Shown one piece after another: positions 30,068 to 41,233 of a DNA stretch of 64,000 bases. Each line of letters starts with the position of its first letter. The first letter of the stretch is position 1. The notes beneath the pieces were generated by a model. The model was not told the origin of the DNA. It ran no database searches and saw only the letters and a program-made list of their open reading frames with translations. The stretch comes from Niveibacterium umoris. GTDB taxonomy: Bacteria; Pseudomonadota; Gammaproteobacteria; Burkholderiales; Rhodocyclaceae. Location: contig NZ_JACIET010000001.1 of the NCBI RefSeq assembly GCF_014197015.1, positions 62,001-126,000 of the forward strand, written 5' to 3'. Made by a program: the position numbers and the translations under genes.

Positions 30068-32371
30068 ATGCTGTTTTCCGGTTCGATGCGCGCCCCGTCC
30101 CAACCCCTGCCAGAACGCATGGCAGGTCTGGTTCGTGAGGCGCGCTGGCTGTTTTTCGGCGCGCTGTCGATCTACCTCGGCCTGATCCTGTTCGGCTATC
30201 ACAAGACCGACCCGGGTTGGTCGCACGCCGTGCGTGTCGAGCGGGTGCTGAATCCCGGTGGGCGGTTCGGCGCCTGGTTTTCTGACCTGCTCCTGTCGCT
30301 GTTCGGCATGTCCGCCTGGTGGTGGGTTGCACTGCTGGCGTGGGGCATCGTTGCCGGTTTGCGGCGCTGGCGGCAGGAACTCGCGAGCAGTCGCCGATCG
30401 GCCTTTCTGATCGTCGCCGGCTTCTTTGTTGTGCTGCTTGCGAGCGCAGCGCTTGAGGCGGTTCGCTTCTATTCCCATACCGCATCGCTGCCGGGAGACC
30501 CCGGCGGTGTGATCGGCATCGAGCTGGGTCGCATCGTGACCAACGAGCTCGGCTTTACGGGCGGGACGCTGGTGCTGCTCGCAGCCTGGGCGGCGGGCTT
30601 GAGCCTCTTCTTCGGTTTCTCGTGGATCAACGCGCTCGAACGTATCGGCTACTGGGTCGAGAACGGCGGGGGGGATTTGCGTTTGCGTATCCAGGCCTGG
30701 CAGGACCGGCGCGCCGGCCAGCAGGTCGCCGTGAAGCGCGAAGAGAAGGTCAAGCGCGAGCGCAAGAAACGTGAAGATGCGCCGCCAGTGCAGATCAAGA
30801 TCGAACCACCGGTGGTCGAAGTAGTGCGTTCGGAGCGTGTCGAGAAGGAACGTCAGCAGGTGCTGTTTGCCGATCCCTCGGTGGGCGGTCTTCCGGCGCT
30901 TTCGCTGCTCGATCCGGCTTCGCACGATGTCGAACCGCCGTCGGTCGAGGCGCTTGAATACACATCGCGCCTGATCGAGCGCAAGCTCGCGGACTTCGGC
31001 GTCGAGGTCAAGATTCTCGCCGCCTACCCCGGCCCGGTGGTGACACGCTATGAGATCGAGCCGGCGGTGGGCGTCAAGGGCAGCCAGATCGTGAATCTGG
31101 TGAAGGACCTGGCGCGCGCCTTGTCGGTGATGAGCATCCGCGTCGTCGAGACGATTCCCGGCAAGAGTTGCATGGGGCTGGAACTGCCGAATCCGAAACG
31201 GCAGACGGTGCGGCTGTCGGAGATCCTCGGCTCGGCGGCCTATCACAACATGCACTCGGCGCTGACCGTCGGCCTCGGCAAGGACATCGGCGGCAACCCG
31301 GTGGTGGCCGATCTGGGCAAGATGCCGCATTTGCTGGTGGCCGGTACGACCGGTTCGGGCAAGTCGGTCGGCGTCAACGCAATGATCCTGTCGCTGCTCT
31401 ACAAATCCGAGCCCGACAAGGTCCGCCTCATCATGGTCGACCCCAAGATGCTGGAGCTGTCGATCTACGAAGGCATTCCGCATCTGCTGGCGCCGGTCGT
31501 CACCGACATGCGCCACGCTGCCCATGCGCTGAACTGGTGTGTCGGCGAGATGGAGCGTCGCTACAAGCTGATGTCGGCGCTGGGTGTGCGCAATCTCGCC
31601 GGCTTCAACAAGCAGATCACTGACGCACAGAAGTCCGGCAAGCCGATCACCAATCCGTTCTCGATCACGCCGGAGAGCCCCGAACCGCTCGATACGCTGC
31701 CGGCGATCGTGGTGGTGATCGACGAACTGGCCGACCTCATGATGGTGGTCGGCAAGAAGATCGAAGAACTGATTGCGCGACTCGCACAAAAGGCGCGCGC
31801 GGCCGGTATCCACCTGATCCTGGCGACGCAGCGCCCATCCGTCGATGTAATCACCGGCCTGATCAAGGCCAACATTCCGACACGCATTGCCTTCCAGGTG
31901 TCGAGCAAGATCGACTCGCGCACGATTCTCGACCAGATGGGGGCAGAGGCTCTGCTTGGCATGGGCGACATGCTCTATCTGGCGCCTGGTACAGGCGTGC
32001 CGACCCGTGTTCACGGGGCCTACGTGGCGGACGAAGAGGTCCACAAGGTGGTGGAATTCCTCAAGCAGACCGGCGCGCCAGACTATGTTGAAGGCATCCT
32101 CACTGGTGCCGATGAAAGCAGCGGTGATCTGGTCGGCGAGGCGGGCGGCGCAGAGGCGGATGCGGAGTCCGACCCGATGTACGACCAGGCGGTCGATGTC
32201 GTGCTGAAGACGCGACGTCCGTCGATCTCGCTGGTGCAGCGTCACTTGCGCATCGGCTACAACCGCGCGGCGCGGCTCATCGAACAGATGGAGAAGGCTG
32301 GCCTGGTGTCGGCCATGGGGCCGAGTGGCGGGCGCGAAGTCATCGCCCCCAATCAGCAGCGCGAAGAGTGA
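30068..32371 (+). CDS. ftsK: DNA translocase FtsK
   Basis: Pumps chromosome termini across the closing septum and activates XerCD recombination. It is 767 residues, a short-linker type. The N-terminal helices ([50 protein letters not shown]) anchor it; the motor has Walker [17 protein letters not shown], Walker [15 protein letters not shown] and [17 protein letters not shown]. The C-terminal gamma winged helix ([23 protein letters not shown]) reads KOPS sites. lolA follows after 80 bp. Confidence 0.97.
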   Translation: MLFSGSMRAPSQPLPERMAGLVREARWLFFGALSIYLGLILFGYHKTDPGWSHAVRVERVLNPGGRFGAWFSDLLLSLFGMSAWWWVALLAWGIVAGLRRWRQELASSRRSAFLIVAGFFVVLLASAALEAVRFYSHTASLPGDPGGVIGIELGRIVTNELGFTGGTLVLLAAWAAGLSLFFGFSWINALERIGYWVENGGGDLRLRIQAWQDRRAGQQVAVKREEKVKRERKKREDAPPVQIKIEPPVVEVVRSERVEKERQQVLFADPSVGGLPALSLLDPASHDVEPPSVEALEYTSRLIERKLADFGVEVKILAAYPGPVVTRYEIEPAVGVKGSQIVNLVKDLARALSVMSIRVVETIPGKSCMGLELPNPKRQTVRLSEILGSAAYHNMHSALTVGLGKDIGGNPVVADLGKMPHLLVAGTTGSGKSVGVNAMILSLLYKSEPDKVRLIMVDPKMLELSIYEGIPHLLAPVVTDMRHAAHALNWCVGEMERRYKLMSALGVRNLAGFNKQITDAQKSGKPITNPFSITPESPEPLDTLPAIVVVIDELADLMMVVGKKIEELIARLAQKARAAGIHLILATQRPSVDVITGLIKANIPTRIAFQVSSKIDSRTILDQMGAEALLGMGDMLYLAPGTGVPTRVHGAYVADEEVHKVVEFLKQTGAPDYVEGILTGADESSGDLVGEAGGAEADAESDPMYDQAVDVVLKTRRPSISLVQRHLRIGYNRAARLIEQMEKAGLVSAMGPSGGREVIAPNQQREE

Positions 32372-32451
32372 GTGGACGCGTCAGACGCGACACCCGATGC
32401 CGCCGCGTCTTGACTCGCAACCGTCGTGCGTGACGCATTCAAAGGATATGC

Positions 32452-33069
32452 ATGTCTAAACTGAAGGTGGCGGTGCTTGTTGCCGCTTTTTCGTTTCCCG
32501 GCGCGCTTGCGGCCGCGGGAATGGATGATCTGAAACTGTTCCTGTCGCAGACCAAGTCCGCGAAGTCGCGTTTTGCTCAAACGGTGGTGGCTCGCAATGG
32601 CAAGACGACACAGAAGGCGTCCGGCACCTTCGTTTTCCAGCGGCCTGGCAAGTTCCGCTTTGTCTATGAGCAACCCTATGCACAGGTGATTGTGGGCGAC
32701 GGGCAGAAGCTGTGGACCTGGGACAAGGATCTGAACCAGGTGACGGTAAAGCCGATGACGCAAGCGCTCGGCGCGACGCCCGCCGCATTGCTGACTGGCG
32801 ATGGCCAGCTCGAACGCAATTTCGTGCTGAAGGATGCGGGGGAGTCCGATGGACTTGCCTGGGTCGAGGCGACGCCCAAACAGCAGGATGCCGGTTTTGA
32901 ACGGGTGCGGATCGGCTTCGGCGCCGGTCAGTTGCGCAACATGGAAGTGCGTGACAATTTCGGGCAGACAACGCTGATCCAGTTCACGAGCTTCGAGAGC
33001 AACCCCAAGCTCGATACGGCAGAATTTCACTTCACGCCGCCCAAGGGCGCGGACGTTGTTGGCGATTGA
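32452..33069 (+). CDS. lolA: Outer-membrane lipoprotein carrier protein LolA
   Basis: Periplasmic chaperone that ferries lipoproteins from LolCDE to the outer membrane. It is 205 residues with a signal peptide (MSKLKVAVLVAAFSFPGALA). SRFAQTVVARNGKTTQKASGTFVFQRPGKFRFVYEQPYAQVIVGDGQKLW is diagnostic of the hydrophobic half-barrel. Gene order ftsK-lolA-rarA-serS is a common conserved block. Confidence 0.94.
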   Translation: MSKLKVAVLVAAFSFPGALAAAGMDDLKLFLSQTKSAKSRFAQTVVARNGKTTQKASGTFVFQRPGKFRFVYEQPYAQVIVGDGQKLWTWDKDLNQVTVKPMTQALGATPAALLTGDGQLERNFVLKDAGESDGLAWVEATPKQQDAGFERVRIGFGAGQLRNMEVRDNFGQTTLIQFTSFESNPKLDTAEFHFTPPKGADVVGD

Positions 33070-33261
33070 ATCCGCACTGCCTTAGATCGCTTGAGTCGTG
33101 GGGCCCGCTCGTACGCAAGGCGCCTCCGACGCCAGATGCGCATGAGAGCCGGCCGTCGTGTCCGATTCCATGAACAGACCGGGCTCCGCCGCGATCTTCG
33201 TCGAGCGGCCGGTTGATCGTTGCCACATGATCCTGGCAAGAGCTGCGCGAGGGGCAAAGCA

Positions 33262-34584
33262 ATGAGTGCCGATCTGTTTTCTCACCCTGACGCGGACAAT
33301 GCACCGCTCGCAGAACGCTTGCGGCCGCGCGTTCTCGACGAAGTCGTCGGCCAGCGTCATCTGCTGGGGCCGGGCAAACCGTTGCGCTTGGCGCTTGAGG
33401 CCGGGCGACCGCATTCGATGATCCTTTGGGGGCCGCCGGGTGTCGGCAAGACCACGCTGGCGCGCCTGATGGCCACGCATTTCAACGCGGAATTCATTGC
33501 GCTTTCGGCGGTTTTCTCGGGCGTCAAGGAGATCCGCGAGGCGGTGCAGCGCGCCGAGATTTACAAGACTCAGGGGCGGCGCACGATTCTGTTCGTCGAT
33601 GAAGTGCATCGCTTCAACAAGGCGCAGCAGGATGCCTTCCTGCCCTTTGTTGAATCCGGGCTCTTCACCTTCATCGGTGCAACGACCGAGAACCCGTCGT
33701 TCGAAGTGAATTCGGCCTTGCTATCGCGGGCTTCGGTGTATGTGCTGGAGAGTCTCACCACCGACGACATGCGTGCGCTGTTCGAACGTGCGCGGCGCGA
33801 GGCGCTCGCAGGGCTGGCCTTTGACGATCCGGCGCTTGAAAGGCTGATCGGTTGGGCCGACGGTGACGCGAGGCGTTTCCTAAATGTGCTGGAAACGCTC
33901 AAGACGGCGTCGGACGCCGCTGGCGTGCAGCAGGTCGACGCGGCCTTCGTCCAGAACACGCTGGCGCAGAACCTGCGACGCTTCGACAAAGGGGGCGACG
34001 CGTTCTACGACCAGATCTCTGCGCTCCACAAATCGGTTCGCGGCTCCAACCCCGATGCTGCGCTGTATTGGCTGGTGCGCATGCTCGACGGCGGCGCCGA
34101 CCCGCTCTATCTCGGTCGCCGCATTGTCCGCATGGCAGTCGAGGATATTGGGCTGGCTGATCCGCGTGCGCTGACGATGTGCCTGGAGGCGTGCCAGACC
34201 TATGAGCGCCTTGGTTCGCCCGAAGGGGAGTTGGCGCTCGCGCAGGCGACGATCTATCTCGCGTGCGCAGCCAAGTCGAATGCCGTGTACATGGCCTACA
34301 AGGCGGCGCGCAAGTTCGTCGGCGAGGATCAGAGCCGCCCCGTGCCGCTGCATCTGCGCAATGCGCCAACCAAGCTGATGAAGGAACTCGGGCACGGCAA
34401 AGCCTACCGCTATGCCCATGACGAACCAGATGCCTATGCGGCGGGCGAAGACTACTTGCCTGACGGGATGCCCGCGGTCAGCTGGTACAACCCAACTGAC
34501 CGCGGGTTGGAGGCGAAAATCGCCCAGAAGCTCGCTTACCTGAAGGGGTTAGACCGCAACGCACGCGAGGCGGAGGGTCAATGA
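33262..34584 (+). CDS. rarA: Replication-associated recombination protein A (MgsA)
   Basis: AAA+ ATPase acting at stalled replication forks, 440 residues. [22 protein letters not shown] opens the protein; Walker A is [15 protein letters not shown], Walker [18 protein letters not shown], sensor [13 protein letters not shown]. The C-terminal tetramerisation region has [20 protein letters not shown] and [19 protein letters not shown] sits before the ATG at 33262, so the longer in-frame reading is rejected. The 3' end overlaps the small gene on the other strand by 7 bp. Confidence 0.95.
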   Translation: MSADLFSHPDADNAPLAERLRPRVLDEVVGQRHLLGPGKPLRLALEAGRPHSMILWGPPGVGKTTLARLMATHFNAEFIALSAVFSGVKEIREAVQRAEIYKTQGRRTILFVDEVHRFNKAQQDAFLPFVESGLFTFIGATTENPSFEVNSALLSRASVYVLESLTTDDMRALFERARREALAGLAFDDPALERLIGWADGDARRFLNVLETLKTASDAAGVQQVDAAFVQNTLAQNLRRFDKGGDAFYDQISALHKSVRGSNPDAALYWLVRMLDGGADPLYLGRRIVRMAVEDIGLADPRALTMCLEACQTYERLGSPEGELALAQATIYLACAAKSNAVYMAYKAARKFVGEDQSRPVPLHLRNAPTKLMKELGHGKAYRYAHDEPDAYAAGEDYLPDGMPAVSWYNPTDRGLEAKIAQKLAYLKGLDRNAREAEGQ

Positions 34585-34841
34585 GCGAGCGGGTGCGTGG
34601 CTTTGAACCGCGCATACACGTGTGAAACGTGTTCGGCTTTATCAAGCAGGCCGCTATGCCGCGCCTGCTCGATGAGATCTTCCATCACATGATCGATCAG
34701 CACGATGCCGTCCGGCGTCTGCACCAGACCGCACGCCACATGGGCCGCAACGTCGTGGGGCAGGTGCTCGTGTTCGGCGAGCACATCGACGTCTTCCTCG
34801 GTCAGATCGCAATAGTCCAGACAATCCCGCAATGACAGCAT
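34578..34841 (-). CDS. Conserved-looking acidic protein, function unknown
   Basis: An 87-residue protein starting MLSLRDCLDYCDLTEEDVDV with AGAGGAG eight bases upstream, which decides the start. It is acidic and histidine-rich (AEHEHLPHDVAAHVAC), has two close cysteines at the N-terminus (CLDYC), and no membrane segment or signal. The pattern EEDVDVLAEHEHLP suggests a short helical fold. I recognise similar small proteins near serS and rarA in betaproteobacteria but no function. It is convergent with rarA. Confidence 0.65.
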   Translation of the reverse strand: MLSLRDCLDYCDLTEEDVDVLAEHEHLPHDVAAHVACGLVQTPDGIVLIDHVMEDLIEQARHSGLLDKAEHVSHVYARFKATHPLAH

Positions 34842-34946
34842 GGCGGCTCCTCTGTTGGTGTCGGCGGATCGTCTTGGTGCGATCAAGCCATGATTAAGGC
34901 TAGGCGAGTCGCACGCCAATGCAACCCATCAATTCCTATTGCGCGT

Positions 34947-34975
34947 TTGTAAGTGATTGAAATTGCTAATAAAAT
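34947..34975 (+). promoter_or_regulatory. Probable sigma-70 promoter of serS
   Basis: TTGTAA (34947-34952) and TAAAAT (34970-34975) are 17 bp apart in an AT-rich island, giving a serS leader of about 120 nt. Confidence 0.5.
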
Positions 34976-35072
34976 AGTGCGCCGCACCAATCGGTGTCGC
35001 AACGCCGAATTTCCTTGCGGATCATCCTCTTGCGAGCGCTTTCTCCGGTGCCGTGCGAGCTTCGGGGCATAA

Positions 35073-36398
<1,326 letters not shown>

Positions 36399-36434
36399 TT
36401 TTCATGAAGTACTGGCGCAAATTAAAAAGCGCTG

Positions 36435-36440
36435 TATAAT
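36435..36440 (+). promoter_or_regulatory. -10 box of tRNA-Ser
   Basis: A perfect TATAAT with a GC-rich discriminator (GGCGGG) 24 bp before the mature 5' end. No good -35 is seen at 16-18 bp. Confidence 0.6.
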
Positions 36441-36463
36441 GGCGGGCTAGATTTCGAGACCGC

Positions 36464-36553
<90 letters not shown>

Positions 36554-36588
36554 TAACACCTGTCAATCCCTTGTGGGGCTTGGCATTC

Positions 36589-36616
36589 AAAAGAGCCGCT
36601 CAGCGGCTCTTTTGCT
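36589..36616 (+). terminator. Terminator of tRNA-Ser
   Basis: AAAAGAGCCGC and GCGGCTCTTTT around a short TCA loop, ending in TTTTGCTTT. Confidence 0.85.
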
Positions 36617-36617
36617 T

Positions 36618-36640
36618 TGGTGTTACAGAATGGTGTTACA
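36618..36640 (+). repeat. Direct repeat TGGTGTTACA x2
   Basis: TGGTGTTACA at 36618-36627 and again at 36631-36640, 13 bp apart, between the tRNA-Ser terminator and the integrase relic. The position and form suit arm-type binding sites of a tRNA-targeting integrase. Confidence 0.5.
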
Positions 36641-36681
36641 CGGCACCGGAAGCGTTCCTTCGACACATCAGGAGACGCTTC

Positions 36682-36834
36682 ATGGCTTACCTTGTTCAGC
36701 ACCACGGCACGTTCTGGTTTTCGATCCGCGTGCCGGTCTCACTTCACGGGCGCTTCGGCCGCAAGCGATCTAAGTGCTGTTTGCCGGTGGTCCAGTTCCC
36801 GAATTCCCGGCGTACGTCCGGTTCACTGCAATGA
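36682..36834 (+). pseudogene. Relic of a tyrosine integrase N-terminus
   Basis: A 50-codon frame with AGGAG before the ATG. MAYLVQHHGTFWFSIRVPV followed by LHGRFGRKRSK has the look of the N-terminal DUF6538-type segment of phage-like tyrosine recombinases (YLV-x-RRGTYYFR-x-RVP-x-L-x-x-x-FGR-x). The frame then degenerates and stops; no catalytic domain (RHRY) follows. The place, directly downstream of a tRNA gene, is where such integrases insert, so I read this as the scar of a lost island or prophage. Confidence 0.5.
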
Positions 36835-37138
36835 CGCGACACAGTCTCAGGGGCGTTGAAGAAGGCCGTCACCGGGAATGTGATGGGCGAGATGCCGGAA
36901 TTCGTCGCGCATTATTGGTTCTTCTGTTTGTATCAGTCGCGAAGATGAAAAAAACCGCCCCGACCGGAGGTGTTCGGTCGAGGCGGGTTCCGATGCAGCG
37001 ATGTTCCTCCGCTGGGCCACAGGAGGTGCCGGTAACGCTCGCTGGTTCGTTTCCGACCCGGGGTGCTTGTGGCGGGGTCGGGCGATCGGCGATCCGGCGA
37101 GACGCCGGGCGGGCGCCGATGAGCGCCCGCCGCGGCGT
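36835..37138 (+). other. Gene-free stretch between integrase relic and receptor 2
   Basis: About 300 bp without a supportable gene. It contains the minus-strand terminator of receptor 2 (36946-36986) and a GC-rich hairpin (about 37107-37132) right after the receptor stop. I see no copy of the tRNA-Ser 3' end here that would mark an attachment site. Confidence 0.5.
36946..36986 (-). terminator. Terminator of TonB-dependent receptor 2
   Basis: A 12-bp stem (36955-36966 with 36975-36986, one mismatch); on the minus strand it is followed by TTTTTTTCATC. Confidence 0.85.
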
Positions 37139-39886
37139 TTAGAGCTTGCCGCGGAGGTTCAGGTAGAACTGACGACCATTGACGTAGAACGCGGTCGGCT
37201 GGTCTTCGTTGTTGGCGTAGTACTTGAGCTTCGGATTGTTCAGGTTCATGCCATCAAGCGACACCGCAAAGTTGTCCGAGAACTTGTAGCCAAACGAGGC
37301 TGCCAGCGTTCCCACACCTGCTTGGTACTGGGCCGTGCTGCGATCTAGGCCGTTATAGAACTCGGAACGGTAGTTGTAAGCAATACGGGCGTTCAGGAAA
37401 TCATTCTCGAAGTAACCGGTCAGGTTGTAGGTGTTCTTCGAGGCGCCAACCAGCGGGCCACCACCCTTTTCCTTGGCGTTGGCGTAGGTGTAGTTTGCCA
37501 GCGCGCCGAAGCCGGCTCCGAAGGGCTGCTGATAGGCGAACTCGAACCCATTGACCTTGCCATTGCTGTTTGTCGGCGAGGTAACGTCGTAAACCTCGTA
37601 CTGGTTCGTCTTGATGTTCAGGAAGGATTGCTTCGTGACACCGTAGCTGACGTAGTTGTCGAGGTTCATGTAGAAGGCGCCTGCTGACAGCAGGGCTTTT
37701 GGTGCGAAGTACCACTCGATCGACAAATCTGCATTGGTCGACAGGATTGGTTTGAGGCTCGCGTTACCGCCCGAACCTGTGTGGTTCGTATCGTCAAGTG
37801 ATATTGCGCCACCCAGCGCCGAAAAGTCCGGACGGGCCATCGTGCGGGTCAGGGCGGCGCGGGCCACTAGATCCTTCGATAGGTCGAACTTCAGGTTCAG
37901 GCTTGGCAGGACGTCGTTATAGGCGTTGCTGACATCGTTGCGGTAGAAAGAGCCGAACGCTGAAGTGGTGATTGCTCCTGGCACGGCGGAGCAAGGCTTG
38001 AGTGGGGCGCAAACGGATGGGTCGATGCCGACGTTCTGCGTGACCTTTTCGTCGGTGCGGACGAAGCGCAGGCCAAGATTGCCCGACCAGCCCTTGCCCT
38101 CAAGTTGCCCCATCACGTACGCCGCGGTGGCGTATTCCTTAAGACTGAATTCTCCGGGGAAGTACTCGCGCTCCAGAGGGTCGCGGTTCGAGTGCGCGTC
38201 GCCCCAAGCTTCGAGGATCGCCGGATCGAGCTGCCACGGATTCTTAATGAAGTTACCGCCGAGGGAGTTGCCGAAGTTCGACGGATAGGTCGTGCCATTC
38301 CAGGCGGGCAGGTTGTTGAACGGGTCGCTCGACCAGAGCGGGCCTTGGGCGATCCACACCGCATCGCGCTTGTGCTGTGCACCGCGGATACCGAACTTGA
38401 GGGCGGTGAGCGGGCCCATATCGACCTGATACTCGCCATCGAACTGGAACCAGTTCTCTTCGTCATTCGTGCGGGCAGGGCTCGCGCCGAAGATCCAGTC
38501 GAGTTTCGTGCCGGTGAAGACCGAGGGATTGCCCTGCAGCAGACGCGAATCCGCGGGCTGGCCGATGCCGTGCAGCGTATAGGCGGCACCTGTGTCAAAC
38601 ACATCGCCCTCGAAGACCGCCTGCTTCGGCGTCTCGCCCTTGCCCTTGGAAGTGCCGATCTTGCCCTTGACCGTCAGCGTGTCGCTGAAGCGGTACTTGG
38701 CATCGAAGTTGAAGAACGAGGTTTCCGAATTTGCGCCTGGGCGGTAGATGTTGTCGACGATCGCATACTGGCTGCCAGGCTGGTTTGAGAACGTAGCGCT
38801 GGTCAGGGTGCCGTTCTGCACAACATAGCCGGGATCTGGTGCTTGTCCCTTGCCACCGTTGATGATGTGACTTGGCCAGACTAGGTAGTTACGGTTGTAG
38901 TTCGTCGCGTCCATCTGCGACGTGAAGCCGGTCAGATCCAGAGTCAAGTCGGCGAAGGGTTTCCATTGCACGTCGATCAGGCCGCCGGTGCGCTTGCGCT
39001 CCTGCTCGAACAGCGCGGACCCGATGGCGTTGGGGTAATACACCCCTGCAAGATCAGGGTGAGACAGAGCCATCGGGCTGGCCGGATCGATCTTGCTGTA
39101 GCCCAGCATCTCCTGGCCGTCGCGACGCAGGTGGCGCGTTTCAGAGAAGGCCTGCAGCATGACGCCGAAGCTGTTGTCTTCGTTTTTCCAGCTCACCAGG
39201 CCGCTGAACTGTGGATCGGTCTTCTCGGGCAGGTCAGCGTAAACCGCGCCTGCGCTGACTTCGGCGCTGAAGCGCTTCTTAAAATCAAGGGGTTTGCGAG
39301 TGATGATGTCAACGGTGCCGGCGACACCCCCCTCCACGAGGTCTGCGGTGGCGCTCTTGCGGACGATGACCTGACCCACGAGTTCGGACGGCAGCAGGGA
39401 GAAGCTCACGCTGCGGCCGACCGTGCCAACCTGGTTAAGGACAAACCAGTCGCCGGAGCTGACCATGTGACCATTGATCGTGGTCTGGGTGAGGCTGGGG
39501 TTGGTGCCACGCAAACTGACGCGGTCGGCTTCATCGAAACCACCTTCGCCTGCACCGGCCGAGCTGATCGTCACGCCGGGGAGGCGCTGCAGCGAGTCGG
39601 CGACGTTCTTATCCGGCATTTTGCCGATGTCTTCGGCAGTCACAACCTCGACTGCAGCCTCGGCATTGCGCTTGGCGTTAAGGGACTTCTGTAGGGATGC
39701 ACGAATGCCAGTCACAACAATGGTGTTGAGTGTTTGGTCCTTCTCAGCGCCCTTGGTGGTGGCCTTGGCTGCCTTGGCGGGTTGCTGTTCCGCGGCGACC
39801 GGTGCTTCCTGCGCGAGCGCTGCGGCGCTGGCGCCCATCATCACGAGTGCAACTGCGGTCGCGATCGGCCTTCTCTTGAAATACAT
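37139..39886 (-). CDS. TonB-dependent receptor, TonB-Xanth-Caul type (module 2, probable amino-sugar importer)
   Basis: A 915-residue outer-membrane importer. The start at 39886 (MYFKRRPIATAVALVM) has AGGAG six bases upstream; an ATG two codons earlier abuts that site. The signal peptide ends near AAALA-Q. The plug begins LNTIVVTGIRASLQKSLNAK and has EDIGKMPDKNVADSLQRLPG, hallmarks of the large receptor family common in Xanthomonas and Caulobacter that handles oligosaccharides. It is divergent from a GntR repressor and near a GlcNAc operon, and its promoter shares operator-like sequence with that operon. I infer GlcNAc or chito-oligosaccharide uptake; muropeptide sugar is possible. Confidence 0.9.
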   Translation of the reverse strand: MYFKRRPIATAVALVMMGASAAALAQEAPVAAEQQPAKAAKATTKGAEKDQTLNTIVVTGIRASLQKSLNAKRNAEAAVEVVTAEDIGKMPDKNVADSLQRLPGVTISSAGAGEGGFDEADRVSLRGTNPSLTQTTINGHMVSSGDWFVLNQVGTVGRSVSFSLLPSELVGQVIVRKSATADLVEGGVAGTVDIITRKPLDFKKRFSAEVSAGAVYADLPEKTDPQFSGLVSWKNEDNSFGVMLQAFSETRHLRRDGQEMLGYSKIDPASPMALSHPDLAGVYYPNAIGSALFEQERKRTGGLIDVQWKPFADLTLDLTGFTSQMDATNYNRNYLVWPSHIINGGKGQAPDPGYVVQNGTLTSATFSNQPGSQYAIVDNIYRPGANSETSFFNFDAKYRFSDTLTVKGKIGTSKGKGETPKQAVFEGDVFDTGAAYTLHGIGQPADSRLLQGNPSVFTGTKLDWIFGASPARTNDEENWFQFDGEYQVDMGPLTALKFGIRGAQHKRDAVWIAQGPLWSSDPFNNLPAWNGTTYPSNFGNSLGGNFIKNPWQLDPAILEAWGDAHSNRDPLEREYFPGEFSLKEYATAAYVMGQLEGKGWSGNLGLRFVRTDEKVTQNVGIDPSVCAPLKPCSAVPGAITTSAFGSFYRNDVSNAYNDVLPSLNLKFDLSKDLVARAALTRTMARPDFSALGGAISLDDTNHTGSGGNASLKPILSTNADLSIEWYFAPKALLSAGAFYMNLDNYVSYGVTKQSFLNIKTNQYEVYDVTSPTNSNGKVNGFEFAYQQPFGAGFGALANYTYANAKEKGGGPLVGASKNTYNLTGYFENDFLNARIAYNYRSEFYNGLDRSTAQYQAGVGTLAASFGYKFSDNFAVSLDGMNLNNPKLKYYANNEDQPTAFYVNGRQFYLNLRGKL

Positions 39887-40005
39887 CCCCATCTCCTCGA
39901 TTTTTGTGTTCGGACCCGTCTGCTCGCGGTCCGCTGCGATCAACGTAACGCCCCGGCCAGAACGGGGTGTCAACTGCCTCTCTTGGCATCCATCTGGTTA
40001 TAACT

Positions 40006-40024
40006 CCAATGTGATACCAGTTGG
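40006..40024. promoter_or_regulatory. Candidate GntR operator at receptor 2 promoter
   Basis: CCAATGTGATACCAGTTGG, with CCAA/TTGG ends, contains the 12-mer TGTGATACCAGT found again upstream of exbB of module 2 (51971-51982). It sits directly upstream of the receptor -10 box where a repressor would block polymerase. Confidence 0.5.
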
Positions 40025-40173
40025 TGCCAGAACACTACCACCGGAGCGCTGAGCCTTGCAATAGGGTAATTGCCTGTTTGCAACATCGTGAGCGATCGCC
40101 GATTTGGTTTGCCCTACTGGCATAGTCCGGCAAGACGCTTTGGGAAAGCCCTATTGGAGCGAGTGGAGCTTTA

Positions 40174-40195
40174 TTGGTATTATTTGTCGCACCAA
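40174..40195. promoter_or_regulatory. Candidate operator upstream of gntR
   Basis: Inverted repeat TTGGT ... ACCAA with a 12-bp centre (40174-40178, 40191-40195), inside the leader or promoter of the regulator gene. The half-sites match the TGGT/ACCA words of the other candidate operators. Confidence 0.4.
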
Positions 40196-40260
40196 GGCGG
40201 GGCAATGCATGGCCCGTCCTGGCGCATCCCCCAGAACACGCGAACTTAAGCACCGAAGAC

Positions 40261-41004
40261 ATGAGCGATTTGTCCACGATCCTGCAGCGCCTCGATCCGC
40301 AGAATAGCCTTCCTCTCTATCAGCAACTCCAGCGCGCGCTGCGAGAAGCCATAGAAACCAACGTCCTGGCGCCGGACGATGCGCTGCCCTCCGAGCGACA
40401 ACTCGCAAACGATCTGGGGGTCTCGCGGATTACCGTGCGCAAGGCGATTGACGGGTTGTCCGAAGAGGGCTTGCTGGTCAGTCGGCAGGGGTCGGGCAAC
40501 TTCGTTCGTGCCCGGATCGACAAGAACTTCGCGAAGCTGACCTCGTTCTCTGAAGACATGCGTTCGCGCGGCCGTGTGCCGCACAGCGAATGGCTCAAGA
40601 AGGTTCAGGGCACGGTAACGCCGGATGAAGCGATGAAGCTTGCGTTGAGCCCGGGGACGCATGTCTATCGTTATCACCGTTTGCGCTACGCCGACGAAGC
40701 GCCGATGGCGATCGAGTACGCCACGGTCGTCGCCAGCTACCTGCCATCGCTGGACGCAGTCGACAACTCTCTGTACGAAGCGCTCGAAGCGGCGGGGCAT
40801 CGTCCGGTACGCGCGCTGCAGCGCCTTCGTGCGCTGCTCCTGAACAAGGAGCAGGCCCGCCTGCTCGAAGCAAAGGAAGGTGATGCCGGTCTGCTGGTGG
40901 AGCGACTGGGCTACCTGCGCGACGGTCGTGCGGTGGAAATGTGCCAGTCCTTTTACCGTGGCGACACCTATGACTTCGTTGCAGAGCTGAGCGTGCCGGG
41001 CTGA
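40261..41004 (+). CDS. GntR/HutC-family (UTRA) regulator, probable NagR-type repressor
   Basis: A 247-residue regulator. The N-terminal winged helix has NSLPLYQQLQRALREAIETN, DDALPSERQLANDLGVSRIT and VRKAIDGLSEEGLLVSRQGSG; the C-terminal UTRA effector domain runs from about residue 90 (RGRVPHSEWLKKVQGTV ... GYLRDGRAVEMCQSFYRGDTYDF). NagR, NagQ and DasR-type members of this family bind GlcN-6-P or GlcNAc-6-P. Being divergent from receptor 2 and next to the GlcNAc operon, it is the natural controller of this island; the effector is inferred. Confidence 0.88.
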   Translation: MSDLSTILQRLDPQNSLPLYQQLQRALREAIETNVLAPDDALPSERQLANDLGVSRITVRKAIDGLSEEGLLVSRQGSGNFVRARIDKNFAKLTSFSEDMRSRGRVPHSEWLKKVQGTVTPDEAMKLALSPGTHVYRYHRLRYADEAPMAIEYATVVASYLPSLDAVDNSLYEALEAAGHRPVRALQRLRALLLNKEQARLLEAKEGDAGLLVERLGYLRDGRAVEMCQSFYRGDTYDFVAELSVPG

Positions 41005-41025
41005 ACCGGCGGCCCTCCAATCGAG

Positions 41026-41050
41026 CGGACCGAGCGATCGGTCCGTTTGT
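41026..41050 (+). terminator. Terminator after gntR
   Basis: CGGACCGA (41026-41033) pairs with TCGGTCCG (41038-41045), followed by TTTGTT. The next 180 bp up to the GH16-like gene hold nothing I can support. Confidence 0.8.
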
Positions 41051-41233
41051 TCGTCTGCAGCGCGCCGGACGGCGGTTCAGGGGGCGCGCGCTTGTCCCGT
41101 TCGCTTACGCAGCGCAGTGTGCCATGCGCTGCATGTGCACGTCAGCCACCTGCGGCGAGCTCACCGCATTCCGAACGCCAACCGGTTCGGGTTGTTCGCA
41201 TCGACCACAGGCCACACCGTCCGGCGCCGGGCC

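Larger units (their letters stand above)
39887..40260 (+). promoter_or_regulatory. Divergent control region, receptor 2 and gntR
   Basis: About 370 bp without a gene. On the receptor side (minus) a TATAAC -10 box (39997-40002) is abutted by a candidate operator (40006-40024). On the gntR side a TTGGT-N12-ACCAA inverted repeat (40174-40195) lies about 66 bp before the start. Both fit autoregulation and repression by the GntR protein. Confidence 0.55.

Noticed and set aside
29915..32245. A 776-codon open frame on the minus strand
   Set aside because: It is antisense to ftsK with no protein family resemblance.
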